A DNA stretch of 64,000 bases from Sphingomonadales bacterium (GTDB taxonomy: Bacteria > Pseudomonadota > Alphaproteobacteria > Sphingomonadales > Sphingomonadaceae): positions 1-64,000 of the forward strand of contig JAFKLT010000041.1 of assembly GCA_017309275.1 (NCBI GenBank), written 5' to 3'. The translations under genes and the position numbers were made by a program. A model generated the notes under the pieces. It had not been told where the DNA came from. It searched no databases and saw only the letters and a list, made by a program, of their open reading frames with translations. This document shows positions 25,414 through 35,332 of this stretch, piece after piece; the first letter of the stretch is position 1, and each line of letters begins with the position of its first letter.

Positions 25414-26616
25414 ATGAGCACATTGCCTTACCTTGCGGTCCTGCCTTCCTGGCGCCGCGCCTTGCCGTTAGCTGCGGCGAGCTTGCTGGCGCTGTCCCTA
25501 GCTGGCTGCAATAGCGACGCCGCCGACGCGGTCGCCGCCCCTCCACCCACGGTCAGCGTGGCACCTGTGTCGGTGCGCAAGATCGTCCTATGGGATGAGT
25601 TCAATGGCCGCGTCGAGGCGGTGGAAAGCGTTGCGCTGCGGCCACGTGTGAGTGGCTACATCGACAGGGTCAATTACGAAGAGGGCCAGATCGTCAAACG
25701 TGGCGACGTGCTGTTCGAGATTGACGCTCGCAGTTACCGTGCTGCTCTGGCTCGCGCGGAAGCAGACTTGGCCCGCGCCCGCACGCAGGCCGCACTGGCA
25801 CGTAGCGAAGCGGCCCGTGCTCAAAAGCTGGCTTCGTTGCAAGCAGCCTCCACCGAGGAGTTGGAGCAGCGCCACGCCGCCGCCGATCAGGCCCAAGCCA
25901 ACGTGCAGTTCGCCCAAGCCGCAGTCGAGACCGCCAAGTTGGATCTGTCGTTCACCCAGGTACGTTCGCCCATCACAGGCCGCGCCGGACGTGCACTGGT
26001 CACGGCAGGCAACTTGGTGAGTGCTGACGGCCAGGCCAGCATCCTGACCACCGTAGTCTCGCTGAACCCGGTGCACGTGCATTTTGATAGCGACGAGCGT
26101 ACCTATCTGCGCTACGCCCACATGGCTCGCAACGGAGAGCGCCCCGACCAGCGCAGCGAAAGTATCCCGGTGCAGGTGGGCCTGGTCGGCGAGAACGGCT
26201 ATCCACACGCCGGAAACGTGGACTTCGTGGACAACCGTGTCGATGCGGCCACCGGCACCATCCGCGCACGCGCCACCCTGGTCAATCCCGACGGACTGCT
26301 TACGCCGGGCCTCTATGCCCGAGTGCGCCTGCCGGGTAGCGGCAGTTTCGAGGCCATGCTGATCGACGACAAGGCCATCCTGACCGACCAGAGCCGCAAG
26401 TACGTGTATGTGATCGATGAGAACAACACCGCCCAGCGCCGCGACATCACGCTGGGACGCAAGGCCGAAGGCCTGCGCATCGTCGAGGAAGGTCTAAATC
26501 CCGGCGACCGCGTGATCGTCAACGGCATCCAGAAGGTTTCTGTCGGCATGCCAGTGACGGCCCAGGACATTGAAATGGCGCCTGCAGGCCGACAAATCGC
26601 CCAGGCGAGCGAATGA
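25414..26616 (+). CDS. RND efflux periplasmic adaptor (MexE/AcrA-like) lipoprotein
   Basis: 400 aa membrane fusion protein. Signal and lipobox LALSLAGC with acylated Cys32; barrel-sandwich hybrid domain around RPRVSGYIDRVNYEEGQIVK and the matching FTQVRSPITGRAGRALV; a long Ala-rich alpha-hairpin with LARARTQAALARSEAARAQ; and a C-terminal TLGRKAEGLRIVEEGLNPGD membrane-proximal domain. It links the inner-membrane pump and the outer-membrane channel encoded next. ATG at 25414 is used; the upstream in-frame ATG lies inside an operator. It is the first gene of the operon. Confidence 0.93.
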   Translation: MSTLPYLAVLPSWRRALPLAAASLLALSLAGCNSDAADAVAAPPPTVSVAPVSVRKIVLWDEFNGRVEAVESVALRPRVSGYIDRVNYEEGQIVKRGDVLFEIDARSYRAALARAEADLARARTQAALARSEAARAQKLASLQAASTEELEQRHAAADQAQANVQFAQAAVETAKLDLSFTQVRSPITGRAGRALVTAGNLVSADGQASILTTVVSLNPVHVHFDSDERTYLRYAHMARNGERPDQRSESIPVQVGLVGENGYPHAGNVDFVDNRVDAATGTIRARATLVNPDGLLTPGLYARVRLPGSGSFEAMLIDDKAILTDQSRKYVYVIDENNTAQRRDITLGRKAEGLRIVEEGLNPGDRVIVNGIQKVSVGMPVTAQDIEMAPAGRQIAQASE

Positions 26617-26635
26617 GCGCGGAGAGCCAGCCATC

Positions 26636-29600
26636 ATGAACTTTGCCCGCTTTTTCGTGGACAGGCCGATTTTTGCGGCCGTGCTGTCCATCATCATTTT
26701 CGTGGTTGGGTTGATCGCGATCCCGCTCTTGCCCGTCAGCGAGTACCCGGAAGTCGTGCCACCCAGCGTACAGGTTCGCGCCACGTATCCTGGCGCAAAT
26801 CCGCGCGAAATCGCCGACACGGTAGCCGCACCACTGGAGGCATCCATCACCGGCGTGGAAAACATGCTCTACATGAAGTCCGTGGCCGGTAGTGATGGCG
26901 TGTTGGTGCTGACCGTCACCTTCCGTCCTGGCACCGATCCCGACGACGCCCAGGTCAAGGTACAGAACCGTGTCGCCCAGGCAGAGCCGCGTCTTCCCGA
27001 AGCGGTGCGCCAGCAAGGTGTGGTGACCGTCAAACAGTCCCACAACGAAACGCTGGTCGTGCAGTTGCGCTCGCCGGGCGATCGCTATGACGCGCTGTAC
27101 CTGCGCAACTATGCCGTGCTCCATGTACGCGACGAGTTGGCACGCATCCAGGGGGTGGGCGATGCCAAGATCTACGGCTCTGGCGACTACGCCATGCGCT
27201 TATGGCTGGACCCCGACAAAATTGCGGCGCTGGGTATGACCGCCGGCGATGTGGTCGAAGCCGTGCGCGAACAGAACGTCCAGGTCTCGGCCGGTCAACT
27301 AGGTGCGCCGCCCAACCCCTCGGGAAGCGACTTCCTCCTGTCCATCAATGCGCAGGGCCGGCTGGTGACGGAAGAAGAGTTCGGCGACGTCATCGTCAAG
27401 ACCGGATCGCAGGGTCAGGTCACCCGGCTGCGAGATGTGGCGCGCGTGGAAATGGACGCATCCAGCTACTCGCTGATGTCGTTGCTCAACAACAAGCCTG
27501 CTGTCGCGATCTCTGTCCTTGAAGCCCCGGGCGCCAATGCCATCGAAATCTCGGATCAAGTCCGCGCGAAGATGGACGAGTTGGCCAAGCGCTTTCCCGA
27601 GGGAGTGGAATGGTCGGTGGAGTATGACTCAACTGTCTTCGTGCGTCAGTCGATCAAGGCGGTCGTCAACACTCTGCTGGAAGCCATCGGACTGGTGGTG
27701 CTGGTGGTGATCTTGTTCCTTCAGACTTGGCGTGCCTCCATCATCCCACTGCTAGCCGTGCCGGTGTCGGTGGTAGGCACCTTCGCCGTGCTGCTGATGC
27801 TGGGCTTTTCCATCAATACGCTCACGCTTTTTGGACTCGTGCTTGCCATCGGGATCGTGGTGGACGACGCGATCGTGGTGGTGGAAAACGTCGAGCGCAA
27901 CATCGCCGAAGGGCTGGCGCCGCTGGCTGCGGCCCATCAGGCCATGCGCGAAGTCAGTGGCCCCATCGTCGCCATCTCGCTGGTGCTGTGCTCGGTATTC
28001 GTGCCTATGGCATTCCTGTCCGGCGTGACAGGGCAGTTCTACAAACAGTTCGCCGTCACCATTGCGATCTCCACGGTAATTTCGGCCATCAACTCGCTGA
28101 CGCTGTCGCCTGCGCTGGCCGCGCGCCTGCTTCGCCCGCATGGTGCCGCGCCAGACCTGCCCACGCGGGTGCTGGATCGCAGTCTGGGCTGGATATTCCG
28201 GCCGTTCAACCGTTTCTTCCTGCGCAGCGCGGATGGCTATGGAAACAGCGTGTCGCGCATCCTCGGGCGGCGTGGTGCGGTGTTTCTCGTCTACATCGCG
28301 CTACTGGTGGCGACGGGAGCTGTGTTCAAGGCCGTCCCTGGCGGATTCATCCCCATGCAGGACAAGCTGTATCTCATCGGTGTCATCCAGCTACCCGAGG
28401 GTGCATCCCTGGAGCGCACGGAAGCGCTGGTCCGCCGTGTGAGCGACATCGCGCTCAAGACCGATGGCGTCTACAACGCCGTGCAGTTCCCGGGCATGAA
28501 CGGCTTGCAGTCGACCAACACGTCCAATAGCGGCCTAGTGTATTTCGTACTCAAGCCCATCAATGAGCGCAAGCACACTGCAACCGAGATTGCGGAACAG
28601 TTGAACGAGCGCTTCGCTCAGGAGCAGGACGGTCTGGCCTTTGCCATCATGCCGCCCCCTGTCATGGGGCTGGGCGCGGGTTCCGGGTTCTCTCTTTACG
28701 TGCAGGATCGCAACCGTGAGGGCTATGCCGCATTGCAGACGGCGACCACCGAGCTGGCGACGGCCATCTCGCAAGAACCGGGATTCCAATATCCGATCAG
28801 TTCCTATCAGGCCAATGTGCCGCAGCTTGACGCCGTAGTGGACCGCACCAAGGCGAAGGCACAGGGCGTGGCCGTGACCGATCTTTTCGATACGCTGCAA
28901 GTGTACCTGGGTTCGGCGTATGTCAACGACTTCACGCGCTTTGGCCGCACCTTCCGGGTGATGGCTCAGGCGGACGCACCGTTCCGCAGTTCTGTCGAGG
29001 ACGTGGTCAAACTGCGCACCCGCAACGCCAATGGCGACATGGTGCCCATCGGCAGCATGGTGGACGTGCGCAAGACATTCGGCCCCGATCCCGTCATCCG
29101 CTTCAACGGCTATCCATCTGCCGACCTGATTGGTGAGTCAGATCCGCGTCTGGTGTCGTCATCGCAGGCATTGCAGCAAGTGCAATCCATTGCAGACAAG
29201 GTGCTGCCGCCAGGCATGCAACTGGAGTGGACCGACCTCAGCTACCAGCAGGTCACGCAAAGCAATACCGCGCTGGTGGTGTTCCCGCTGGCGGTACTGT
29301 TGGTCTTCCTGGTGCTGGCGGCACTGTACGAAAGCTGGACGTTGCCGCTGGCCGTCATCCTGATCGTGCCCATGAGCCTGTTGTCGGCCATGACGGGCGT
29401 GTGGCTCGCGGGTGGTGACAGCAACATTTTCGTGCAGATTGGCTTGATAGTGCTGATTGGTCTGGCCTCCAAGAATGCCATTCTGATCGTGGAGTTCGCC
29501 CGTGAACTTGAGCGCAAGGGGCACAGCATCCTCGATGCCGCGCTGGAGGCATCACGCCTTCGTCTGCGCCCGATCATCATGACTTCCATCGCCTTCATCG

Positions 29601-29803
29601 CTGGCGTGGTGCCGCTGATGGTCGGTTCCGGCGCAGGCGCGGAGATTCGCCAGGTTATGGGAGTGACTGTGTTCGCCGGCATGCTCGGCGTGACCTTGTT
29701 CGGTTTATTCCTGACTCCTGTTTTCTACGTCGCGTTACGCAGGCTCGCGACGCGCAAGCCACGTCGCCAGGCAAATGTCGCCATGGAGGCCACCCATGTC
29801 TGA
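26636..29803 (+). CDS. RND efflux pump permease (HAE1, MexF/AcrB-like)
   Basis: 1055 aa proton-driven trimeric multidrug transporter. N-terminus NFARFFVDRPIFAAVLSIIIF, the first periplasmic loop, the TM4 region GLVLAIGIVVDDAIVVVENVER carrying the two conserved Asp of the proton relay, and the second-half GLASKNAILIVEFARELERKG with the conserved Lys/Asn. Twelve membrane helices and two large periplasmic loops are expected, and the length is normal. ATG at 26636 follows GGAGAGCC and fits the family start. Broad drug/solvent export is expected; the exact substrates cannot be read from sequence. Confidence 0.95.
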   Translation: MNFARFFVDRPIFAAVLSIIIFVVGLIAIPLLPVSEYPEVVPPSVQVRATYPGANPREIADTVAAPLEASITGVENMLYMKSVAGSDGVLVLTVTFRPGTDPDDAQVKVQNRVAQAEPRLPEAVRQQGVVTVKQSHNETLVVQLRSPGDRYDALYLRNYAVLHVRDELARIQGVGDAKIYGSGDYAMRLWLDPDKIAALGMTAGDVVEAVREQNVQVSAGQLGAPPNPSGSDFLLSINAQGRLVTEEEFGDVIVKTGSQGQVTRLRDVARVEMDASSYSLMSLLNNKPAVAISVLEAPGANAIEISDQVRAKMDELAKRFPEGVEWSVEYDSTVFVRQSIKAVVNTLLEAIGLVVLVVILFLQTWRASIIPLLAVPVSVVGTFAVLLMLGFSINTLTLFGLVLAIGIVVDDAIVVVENVERNIAEGLAPLAAAHQAMREVSGPIVAISLVLCSVFVPMAFLSGVTGQFYKQFAVTIAISTVISAINSLTLSPALAARLLRPHGAAPDLPTRVLDRSLGWIFRPFNRFFLRSADGYGNSVSRILGRRGAVFLVYIALLVATGAVFKAVPGGFIPMQDKLYLIGVIQLPEGASLERTEALVRRVSDIALKTDGVYNAVQFPGMNGLQSTNTSNSGLVYFVLKPINERKHTATEIAEQLNERFAQEQDGLAFAIMPPPVMGLGAGSGFSLYVQDRNREGYAALQTATTELATAISQEPGFQYPISSYQANVPQLDAVVDRTKAKAQGVAVTDLFDTLQVYLGSAYVNDFTRFGRTFRVMAQADAPFRSSVEDVVKLRTRNANGDMVPIGSMVDVRKTFGPDPVIRFNGYPSADLIGESDPRLVSSSQALQQVQSIADKVLPPGMQLEWTDLSYQQVTQSNTALVVFPLAVLLVFLVLAALYESWTLPLAVILIVPMSLLSAMTGVWLAGGDSNIFVQIGLIVLIGLASKNAILIVEFARELERKGHSILDAALEASRLRLRPIIMTSIAFIAGVVPLMVGSGAGAEIRQVMGVTVFAGMLGVTLFGLFLTPVFYVALRRLATRKPRRQANVAMEATHV

Positions 29804-31397
29804 CTCCACAAGGACTGATTCCGTCATGCTTCAAACGCCATCCCGCATCCGACCATGCCTACGTCGGATGCCACATCTGGTACTGCTCCCTTTGGTGGCG
29901 TTGACGCTGGCAGCTTGCGCAGTAGGGCCGAATTACAAGGCACCTGCCGCGCCCCAGGCAGTGACGTATGCCCGCCAAGACCCCGTTGCCGTGTCCCAGC
30001 TTGTACCGGAGGCCGATGCGCAATTCTGGCGGGAACTGGATGACCCGGTGCTGCACTCTTTGGTGGAGAATGCTCTTCACGCCAATCACGACATCCGCAT
30101 AGCACTGTCGCGCTACGAGCAAGCCAGCGCACTGTCGCGCGAACGTCGCCAAGACTACTATCCGACGCTGGGCGCGTCCGGTGAAATCAGTACCCAGCGC
30201 GCCAGTGCTGCACAAGCACCGGATGCGTCCCGCTCCGACCGGGATAACGATCTGCATTCGGCTGGCCTATCCGTGATCTGGGAATTGGACTTCTTTGGCC
30301 GAGTGCGGCGCAGCGTGGAATCGCAGCGCGCCGAGACCGAGGCCAGCGCAGCCGACCTGGCGGGCGTACAAGTGGCTATGGTGGCCGAGTTGACCGACGC
30401 CTATTTCCGCTTGCGCGGCTTGCAAGTGCAATTACAGGTCGCGCGGGACAACGAAATCAACCAAGCCGATACGCTGCGGCTGATCGAGGTCTTGTTCGAG
30501 AACGGCCGGGGCACGTCGTTCGATGCCGACCGCGCCCGCACGCAATTGGCGCTGACACGCTCGCGCATTCCGCCGCTTGAAGCTGAGGCTGCTGTGGCCG
30601 CCCACCGCATTGCCGTGCTCACTGGCCGCACGCCTGCGGCGATGGCCGAAGTGCTGGATCACCCCGCAGCCTTGCCTGAGCTGCCCGCCCAGATCAACGC
30701 CGGTGCACCGGGCGATCTACTGCGTCGCCGTCCCGATGTGGCTGCGGCAGAACGTAGGCTGGCTGCGGCCACTGCGCGTATCGGCGTAGCCATGGCAGAC
30801 CTGTTCCCTCGCTTTACGTTGGGAGGGCTGATCGGCACGCAGGCGTTGGGCTTTGGTTCGTTGTTCGAGCGTGATAGTGAAACGCGAATGATCTCGCTCG
30901 GTGTGGGTGGTTCCTTCCTAGACGTGGGCCGGGTGCGGTCGCGCATCGCGGCGGCCAATTCAGCCACTGCCGAAAACTTGGCGGTATACGAGCGCACGGT
31001 GCTGCGCGCCATGGAAGAAACCGAGAACGCGCTGGTACGCCTATCGCGCGCGCAGACCGAGTACGCCATGCTGGTACAGGCGACCGAGGCCAGCCGCCGG
31101 GCAGCCAAGACGGCTCGCCTGCAATTTGAGGGCGGCGCCATCCATGTTTTGGATGTGCTGGAGGCCGAACGTTCACGCTTGGAGTCCGAAGACTTGCTGG
31201 CACAAAGCGCCACCCGCAGGGCGACGGCGTTGGTGGCGGTCTACAAGACGCTGGCCGGCGGCTGGTCACACGCCTTGCCCGGACCGCAGGGCGAGGCAGT
31301 CGCGCAGCGCCACAAAAGCGGCGACAGGCCTGAACTGGATGAACTCGGTGAGATGAGCGGCTACAACGCTGCGACTCTCAAACGGCCTTTGTACTGA
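29796..31397 (+). CDS. RND outer-membrane channel lipoprotein (OprN/OprM-like)
   Basis: 533 aa outer membrane factor (NodT family). Signal with lipobox LALTLAAC, Cys41 and the hallmark VGPNYKAP directly after. The two repeated TolC-type segments are visible, with FWRELDDPVLHSLVENAL early and GDLLRRRPDVAAAERRLAAATARIGVA at the start of the second repeat. ATG at 29796 overlaps the pump stop. A longer than usual C-terminal tail (about 30 residues after the last helix) is unremarkable. It completes a three-gene tripartite efflux system. Confidence 0.93.
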   Translation: MSDSTRTDSVMLQTPSRIRPCLRRMPHLVLLPLVALTLAACAVGPNYKAPAAPQAVTYARQDPVAVSQLVPEADAQFWRELDDPVLHSLVENALHANHDIRIALSRYEQASALSRERRQDYYPTLGASGEISTQRASAAQAPDASRSDRDNDLHSAGLSVIWELDFFGRVRRSVESQRAETEASAADLAGVQVAMVAELTDAYFRLRGLQVQLQVARDNEINQADTLRLIEVLFENGRGTSFDADRARTQLALTRSRIPPLEAEAAVAAHRIAVLTGRTPAAMAEVLDHPAALPELPAQINAGAPGDLLRRRPDVAAAERRLAAATARIGVAMADLFPRFTLGGLIGTQALGFGSLFERDSETRMISLGVGGSFLDVGRVRSRIAAANSATAENLAVYERTVLRAMEETENALVRLSRAQTEYAMLVQATEASRRAAKTARLQFEGGAIHVLDVLEAERSRLESEDLLAQSATRRATALVAVYKTLAGGWSHALPGPQGEAVAQRHKSGDRPELDELGEMSGYNAATLKRPLY

Positions 31398-31411
31398 CAA
31401 CAGGAGGCGAA

Positions 31412-32356
31412 ATGGAGATTCGACACTTACGCTGCTTTCTCGCTGTCGCCGAAGAACTACATTTCGCCCGCGCGGCGGAGAGGCTGCACATCGAGCAGTC
31501 ACCGCTGTCGCGCACTATCAAGGAGCTGGAGGAGAGCCTGGGCGAACAGTTGTTCATTCGTACCAGCCGCAGCACGCGGCTGACACGGGCGGGCAAGCTG
31601 TTTCTGGAGCATGTGCCGCGCATCTTCACCGCCTTGCAGCAGGCGCGCGATAGCGTGAATGCAGCCACCAACGGCTTCCACGGTCAGTTGCGTATCGCAC
31701 TGTCCGACGGCATCACGCCCTCGCGCCTGCCGTCCTTGCTGGCGCTGTGTCGGCAGGAAGAACCCGAAGTCGAGATTCGCCTGTTCGAGGTACCCTTGTC
31801 GCAGCAGATCAAGGGACTGCATGACGACCTTTACGACGTGGGCTTTGCCCAGTCCGATGAAGTTGGAGAAGGCATCACTGCCGAAGCCGTTTGGAGCGAT
31901 GCGCTGATGGTGGCGGTTCCTGCACGTCATCCGCTTTTGAAGCACAAGCGCATCCCGCTGGAAGAAGTGCTGCGCTATCCGCTGGTGTTGTGCGATCCGC
32001 ACGTATGCGAAGGCCATGCTCGCCAAGTCGAGCGCGTACTGCGCCGGATAGATATGGAGCCGCTGATTGCCGAACGTGTGGCTTCGTGCGATTTGATGAT
32101 GGCGTTAGTGTCGGCGGGCTTTGCGCTGGGCCTAGCCGGAGCGCCGCATATCGCAGGCAGCCGTGAGCCTGGGATTGTGGCTCGGCCGCTGGCGGGTCGC
32201 TCACCCATGCTGACCACTTATGTGCTGCACCGGGAAGGTGGATCCTCGGACGTGCTGTCACGCTTTATCGAGCGTGTGCAGGCCATCGAATCGCCGGACG
32301 GCATCAGAGCCACGCCCCCCCTTGAACCCGATTCCCAAGAGGAAGTCGAGTCATGA
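31412..32356 (+). CDS. LysR-family transcriptional regulator
   Basis: 314 aa LysR regulator: N-terminal winged HTH MEIRHLRCFLAVAEELHFAR, AAERLHIEQSPLSRTIKELE, with a TRLTRAGKLFLEH tail; a C-terminal periplasmic-binding-like sensor follows. AGGAGG precedes ATG. It starts 14 bases after the efflux channel gene, and its stop overlaps the EexN lipoprotein start (ATGA). LysR genes at this position precede traG in related ICEs, so it may control transfer genes, the efflux cargo, or both. Its inducer is unknown. Confidence 0.92.
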   Translation: MEIRHLRCFLAVAEELHFARAAERLHIEQSPLSRTIKELEESLGEQLFIRTSRSTRLTRAGKLFLEHVPRIFTALQQARDSVNAATNGFHGQLRIALSDGITPSRLPSLLALCRQEEPEVEIRLFEVPLSQQIKGLHDDLYDVGFAQSDEVGEGITAEAVWSDALMVAVPARHPLLKHKRIPLEEVLRYPLVLCDPHVCEGHARQVERVLRRIDMEPLIAERVASCDLMMALVSAGFALGLAGAPHIAGSREPGIVARPLAGRSPMLTTYVLHREGGSSDVLSRFIERVQAIESPDGIRATPPLEPDSQEEVES

Positions 32357-32613
32357 CCATGAAGCAGATCGCCCCATTCCTGTTGGTCGCCGCGCTGTCC
32401 GCTTGCGGCCAGTCCGAAACACCGAAACAGGCAACCAATGTACCGACCGTGGAAGAGCTGGTCGCAGATCCTGCGCGCCTGAGGGAGCTGCGCCGCCAGT
32501 GCAAGACCGAACGCCCGACGATGGGAGACGTGCTGTGCAACCGGGTGGCCGAGGCGACGAACAAGCGCTTCTTTGGCTATGGAAACACGCCCTACACGCC
32601 GCCGAAGTTCTGA
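32353..32613 (+). CDS. eexN: EexN-family entry-exclusion lipoprotein
   Basis: 86 aa lipoprotein with signal peptide and lipobox LVAALSAC (Cys18). The mature protein has the EexN pattern VEELVADPARLRELRRQCK ... LCNRVAEATNKRFF. EexN proteins of IncN-type and related systems reduce uptake from donors with the same transfer system. The C-terminus ends RFFGYGNTPYTP, closely resembling the C-terminus of TrbJ encoded in this ICE. Start overlaps the LysR stop. A terminator-like hairpin follows. Confidence 0.85.
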   Translation: MTMKQIAPFLLVAALSACGQSETPKQATNVPTVEELVADPARLRELRRQCKTERPTMGDVLCNRVAEATNKRFFGYGNTPYTPPKF

Positions 32614-32655
32614 TTGTTGGCTTTCTGCCGCGAATCTTGATTTTTCTTTCTCGAC

Positions 32656-32688
32656 ACGCCGCCGCGCGCTCACGCCTGCGGCGTTTTT
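32656..32688 (+). terminator. Terminator between eexN and traG
   Basis: Stem ACGCCGC / GCGGCGT with a 15-base loop followed by TTTTT. A second hairpin (GCGGCAC / GTGCCGC, 32786-32805, then GTTTT) lies 97 bases downstream, just before traG. Both would damp read-through from the LysR-eexN unit into the transfer operon. Confidence 0.6.
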
Positions 32689-32849
32689 ACTGGTTTCGCC
32701 TCTGCATGACACCATGCTTTTTGCATCACCTTGCTGCCGATAACGGTCTTTGACCGGCACTGAACCGGCACCGATCCTGACGCCTGCGGCACGCCTTTGT
32801 GCCGCGTTTTCCACGGGGAATCAGCGCAGGAGAAATCGGAGGCCAGGGT

Positions 32850-34847
32850 ATGCAAGCTCAGGGCGTGTTGTTCGGGCAGATCGCCGCCGTCTTCGGCATC
32901 GTGATCGCCGGTGTGTGGGGTGCCACGCAATGGACCGCCGCCGCCTTGGGCTACCAGCTACGCCTGGGCGCGCCCTGGTTCGACTTCCACGGCACGCCGG
33001 TCTATTACCCGTGGAAGCTGTTCGAGTGGTGGTTCTTCTTCGACGCCTACGCGCCGCAGGTGTTCGACACCGGCGGCATGATCGCGGCGAGCAGCGGCCT
33101 GCTGGCCGTGGTGGTCGCCATCGCCATGTCGGTGTGGCGCTCGCGCCAGGCGCGCAAAGTGACGACCTATGGCTCGGCCCGCTGGGCCGATGTCGCCGAC
33201 ATTCGCAAGGCCGGGCTGACGCAGCCCGCCGGCGTCTTTCTCGGCCAGCATGACGGCCACTACCTGCGGCACGAAGGGCCGGAACACGTCCTGACCTTTG
33301 CGCCCACGCGCTCGGGCAAGGGTGTGGGCCTGGTGGTGCCGACGCTGCTGTCCTGGCCGGCATCCGCCGTCATCCACGACATCAAGGGCGAGAACTGGCA
33401 GATCACCGCTGGCTGGCGCAGTCGATTTAGCCACTGCCTGCTGTTCAACCCGACCGATGCCAGTTCGGCGGCCTACAACCCGTTGCTGGAAGTGAGGCGC
33501 GGCGCGCACGAGGTGCGCGACGTGCAGAACATCGCCGATATCCTGGTCGATCCCGAAGGGGCGCTGGAGAAGCGCAACCACTGGGAGAAGACCAGTCATG
33601 CGCTGCTGGTCGGCGCGATCCTGCATGTGCTCTACGCGGGAGAGGACAAGACGCTGCGCGGCGTGGCGAACTTCCTCAGTGACCCGGCTTGCCCGTTCGA
33701 GCTGACGCTGCATCGGATGATGACCACGCGGCATCTTGGAGATGTACCGCATCCCGTTGTCGCGTCCGCCGCCCGCGAAGTGCTCAACAAGTCGGACAAC
33801 GAGCGTTCCGGCGTGTTGAGCACCGCCATGTCGTTCCTCGGCCTGTACCGTGATCCGACCGTGGCCGCAGTCACGTCGCGCTGCGACTGGCGCATCGCCG
33901 ATCTGATCGCGTCTGCATCCCCTGTGTCGTTGTATCTGGTGGTGCCGCCTTCGGACATCAGCCGCACCAAGCCGCTGATCCGGTTGATCCTCAACCAGAT
34001 CGGGCGACGGCTCACCGAGTCGCTCGATGGCAGCGACGGCATTGAGCGCCGCCACAAGCTGTTGCTGATGCTCGACGAGTTCTCGGCTCTGGGGCGCCTG
34101 GACTTCTTCGAGACGGCGCTGGCCTTCATGGCCGGCTACGGCATCCGCAGTTTCCTGATCGCGCAGTCGCTCAACCAGATCGACAAGGCGTATGGGCAGA
34201 ACCATTCGATTCTGGACAACTGCCATGTGCGCGTGACCTTCGCCACGAATGACGAACGCACGGCGAAACGGATCTCCGAAACGCTGGGCACGGCTACCGA
34301 ACTGCGTGCGCAGCGGAACTACGCAGGCCATCGACTTGCGCCGTGGCTCGGCCACCTGATGGTGTCCCGCCAAGAGACGGCGCGGCCGCTACTGACGCCC
34401 GGCGAAGTCATGCAGCTTGCGCCAGACGAATCAGTGGTGATGGTGTCCAGCGTCGCGCCGATCAAGGCCAAGAAGTTGCGCTACTACGCTGATGCCAATT
34501 TCAAGCAGCGGGTACTGCCGCCGCCTGCGCTAACGGCAGGCCGCTATGCCGATGTGCCGCCTGCACGTCCCGATGACTGGAGCGGTTTGGCGATCCCGGC
34601 CGTGCCTGCGGCACAGGCCACGGCATCTGCCGATGACCTGGGTGGCTCCGACGACGGCGGCCCCCGCCGTCAGCCCGAGCTGTCCGAAACCGTCGCCTAC
34701 GACCCCGAACCCGATTACACGCCCAGCGACTTGGCGCTGCTCGATGACGACGACATGCCCCCGCTGCTTCCCGACCAGTTCGACCCCGCCCTGCAACGCA
34801 CGGCGCGGCTGGCATCTCTCGACCCCAACGACGGAATCGACATATGA
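32850..34847 (+). CDS. traG: Type IV coupling protein TraG (VirD4-like)
   Basis: 665 aa coupling ATPase. Two N-terminal membrane segments (about 8-28 and 76-96), Walker A TRSGKGVG (153-160), Walker B LLMLDEFSALG (about 405-415) and the AYGIRSFLIAQSLNQI-type segment common to VirD4/TraG proteins. It docks the TraI-DNA complex to the Trb secretion channel. ATG at 32850 is preceded by CGGAGG. The last ~120 residues are Pro/Asp-rich and probably disordered. The stop overlaps the next gene (ATGA). Confidence 0.95.
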   Translation: MQAQGVLFGQIAAVFGIVIAGVWGATQWTAAALGYQLRLGAPWFDFHGTPVYYPWKLFEWWFFFDAYAPQVFDTGGMIAASSGLLAVVVAIAMSVWRSRQARKVTTYGSARWADVADIRKAGLTQPAGVFLGQHDGHYLRHEGPEHVLTFAPTRSGKGVGLVVPTLLSWPASAVIHDIKGENWQITAGWRSRFSHCLLFNPTDASSAAYNPLLEVRRGAHEVRDVQNIADILVDPEGALEKRNHWEKTSHALLVGAILHVLYAGEDKTLRGVANFLSDPACPFELTLHRMMTTRHLGDVPHPVVASAAREVLNKSDNERSGVLSTAMSFLGLYRDPTVAAVTSRCDWRIADLIASASPVSLYLVVPPSDISRTKPLIRLILNQIGRRLTESLDGSDGIERRHKLLLMLDEFSALGRLDFFETALAFMAGYGIRSFLIAQSLNQIDKAYGQNHSILDNCHVRVTFATNDERTAKRISETLGTATELRAQRNYAGHRLAPWLGHLMVSRQETARPLLTPGEVMQLAPDESVVMVSSVAPIKAKKLRYYADANFKQRVLPPPALTAGRYADVPPARPDDWSGLAIPAVPAAQATASADDLGGSDDGGPRRQPELSETVAYDPEPDYTPSDLALLDDDDMPPLLPDQFDPALQRTARLASLDPNDGIDI

Positions 34848-35332
34848 GCCAATACCGATTGAACCTGTTCATCCAGCACGAGCACGCCAAGCGTCTGGAC
34901 GAGCTGGCCGCGAAGAAAGGCGTGTCAAAGTCCAGCATCGTCGCCGCTGCCTTGGCGTCCTGGCTGTCACCCGATGCCGGCGACCAGCGTGAGGCCGCCA
35001 TCGCCAAACGACTGGATCGCCTGTCGCGGCAGGCCGAGCGCCTGGAGCGTGACCAGAACATCCAGATCGAGACGCTGGCGCTATTCGTCCGCTACTACCT
35101 GACCGTCAGCACGCCGGTGCCGGAGGCCCATCAGGATGCGGCTCGCGCGCAGGGCAAGGCGCGCTTCGAGCAGTTCGTCGAACAGTTAGGCCGCCACCTG
35201 CTGCGTGGCCGCAGCCTGGTACGGGACGTGGTGGAAGAACTGCATCCCCAGGATCGTGAGTTCGAGATGCGCATGGATGACGCGGCCGCGATGGCCGCCG
35301 CCCATGAACGCACTGCGGAGCGTGCGTCATGA
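34844..35332 (+). CDS. CopG/RHH-like conjugal transfer regulator
   Basis: 162 aa. The first ~45 residues fit a ribbon-helix-helix fold (YRLNLFIQHEHAKRLDELAAKKGVSKSSIVAAALASWL); the rest is helical with a predicted coiled coil. It lies between traG and trbB, coupled to both by ATGA overlaps, as in Tn4371-like ICEs. It probably regulates the transfer operon; no target is identified. Confidence 0.82.
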   Translation: MSQYRLNLFIQHEHAKRLDELAAKKGVSKSSIVAAALASWLSPDAGDQREAAIAKRLDRLSRQAERLERDQNIQIETLALFVRYYLTVSTPVPEAHQDAARAQGKARFEQFVEQLGRHLLRGRSLVRDVVEELHPQDREFEMRMDDAAAMAAAHERTAERAS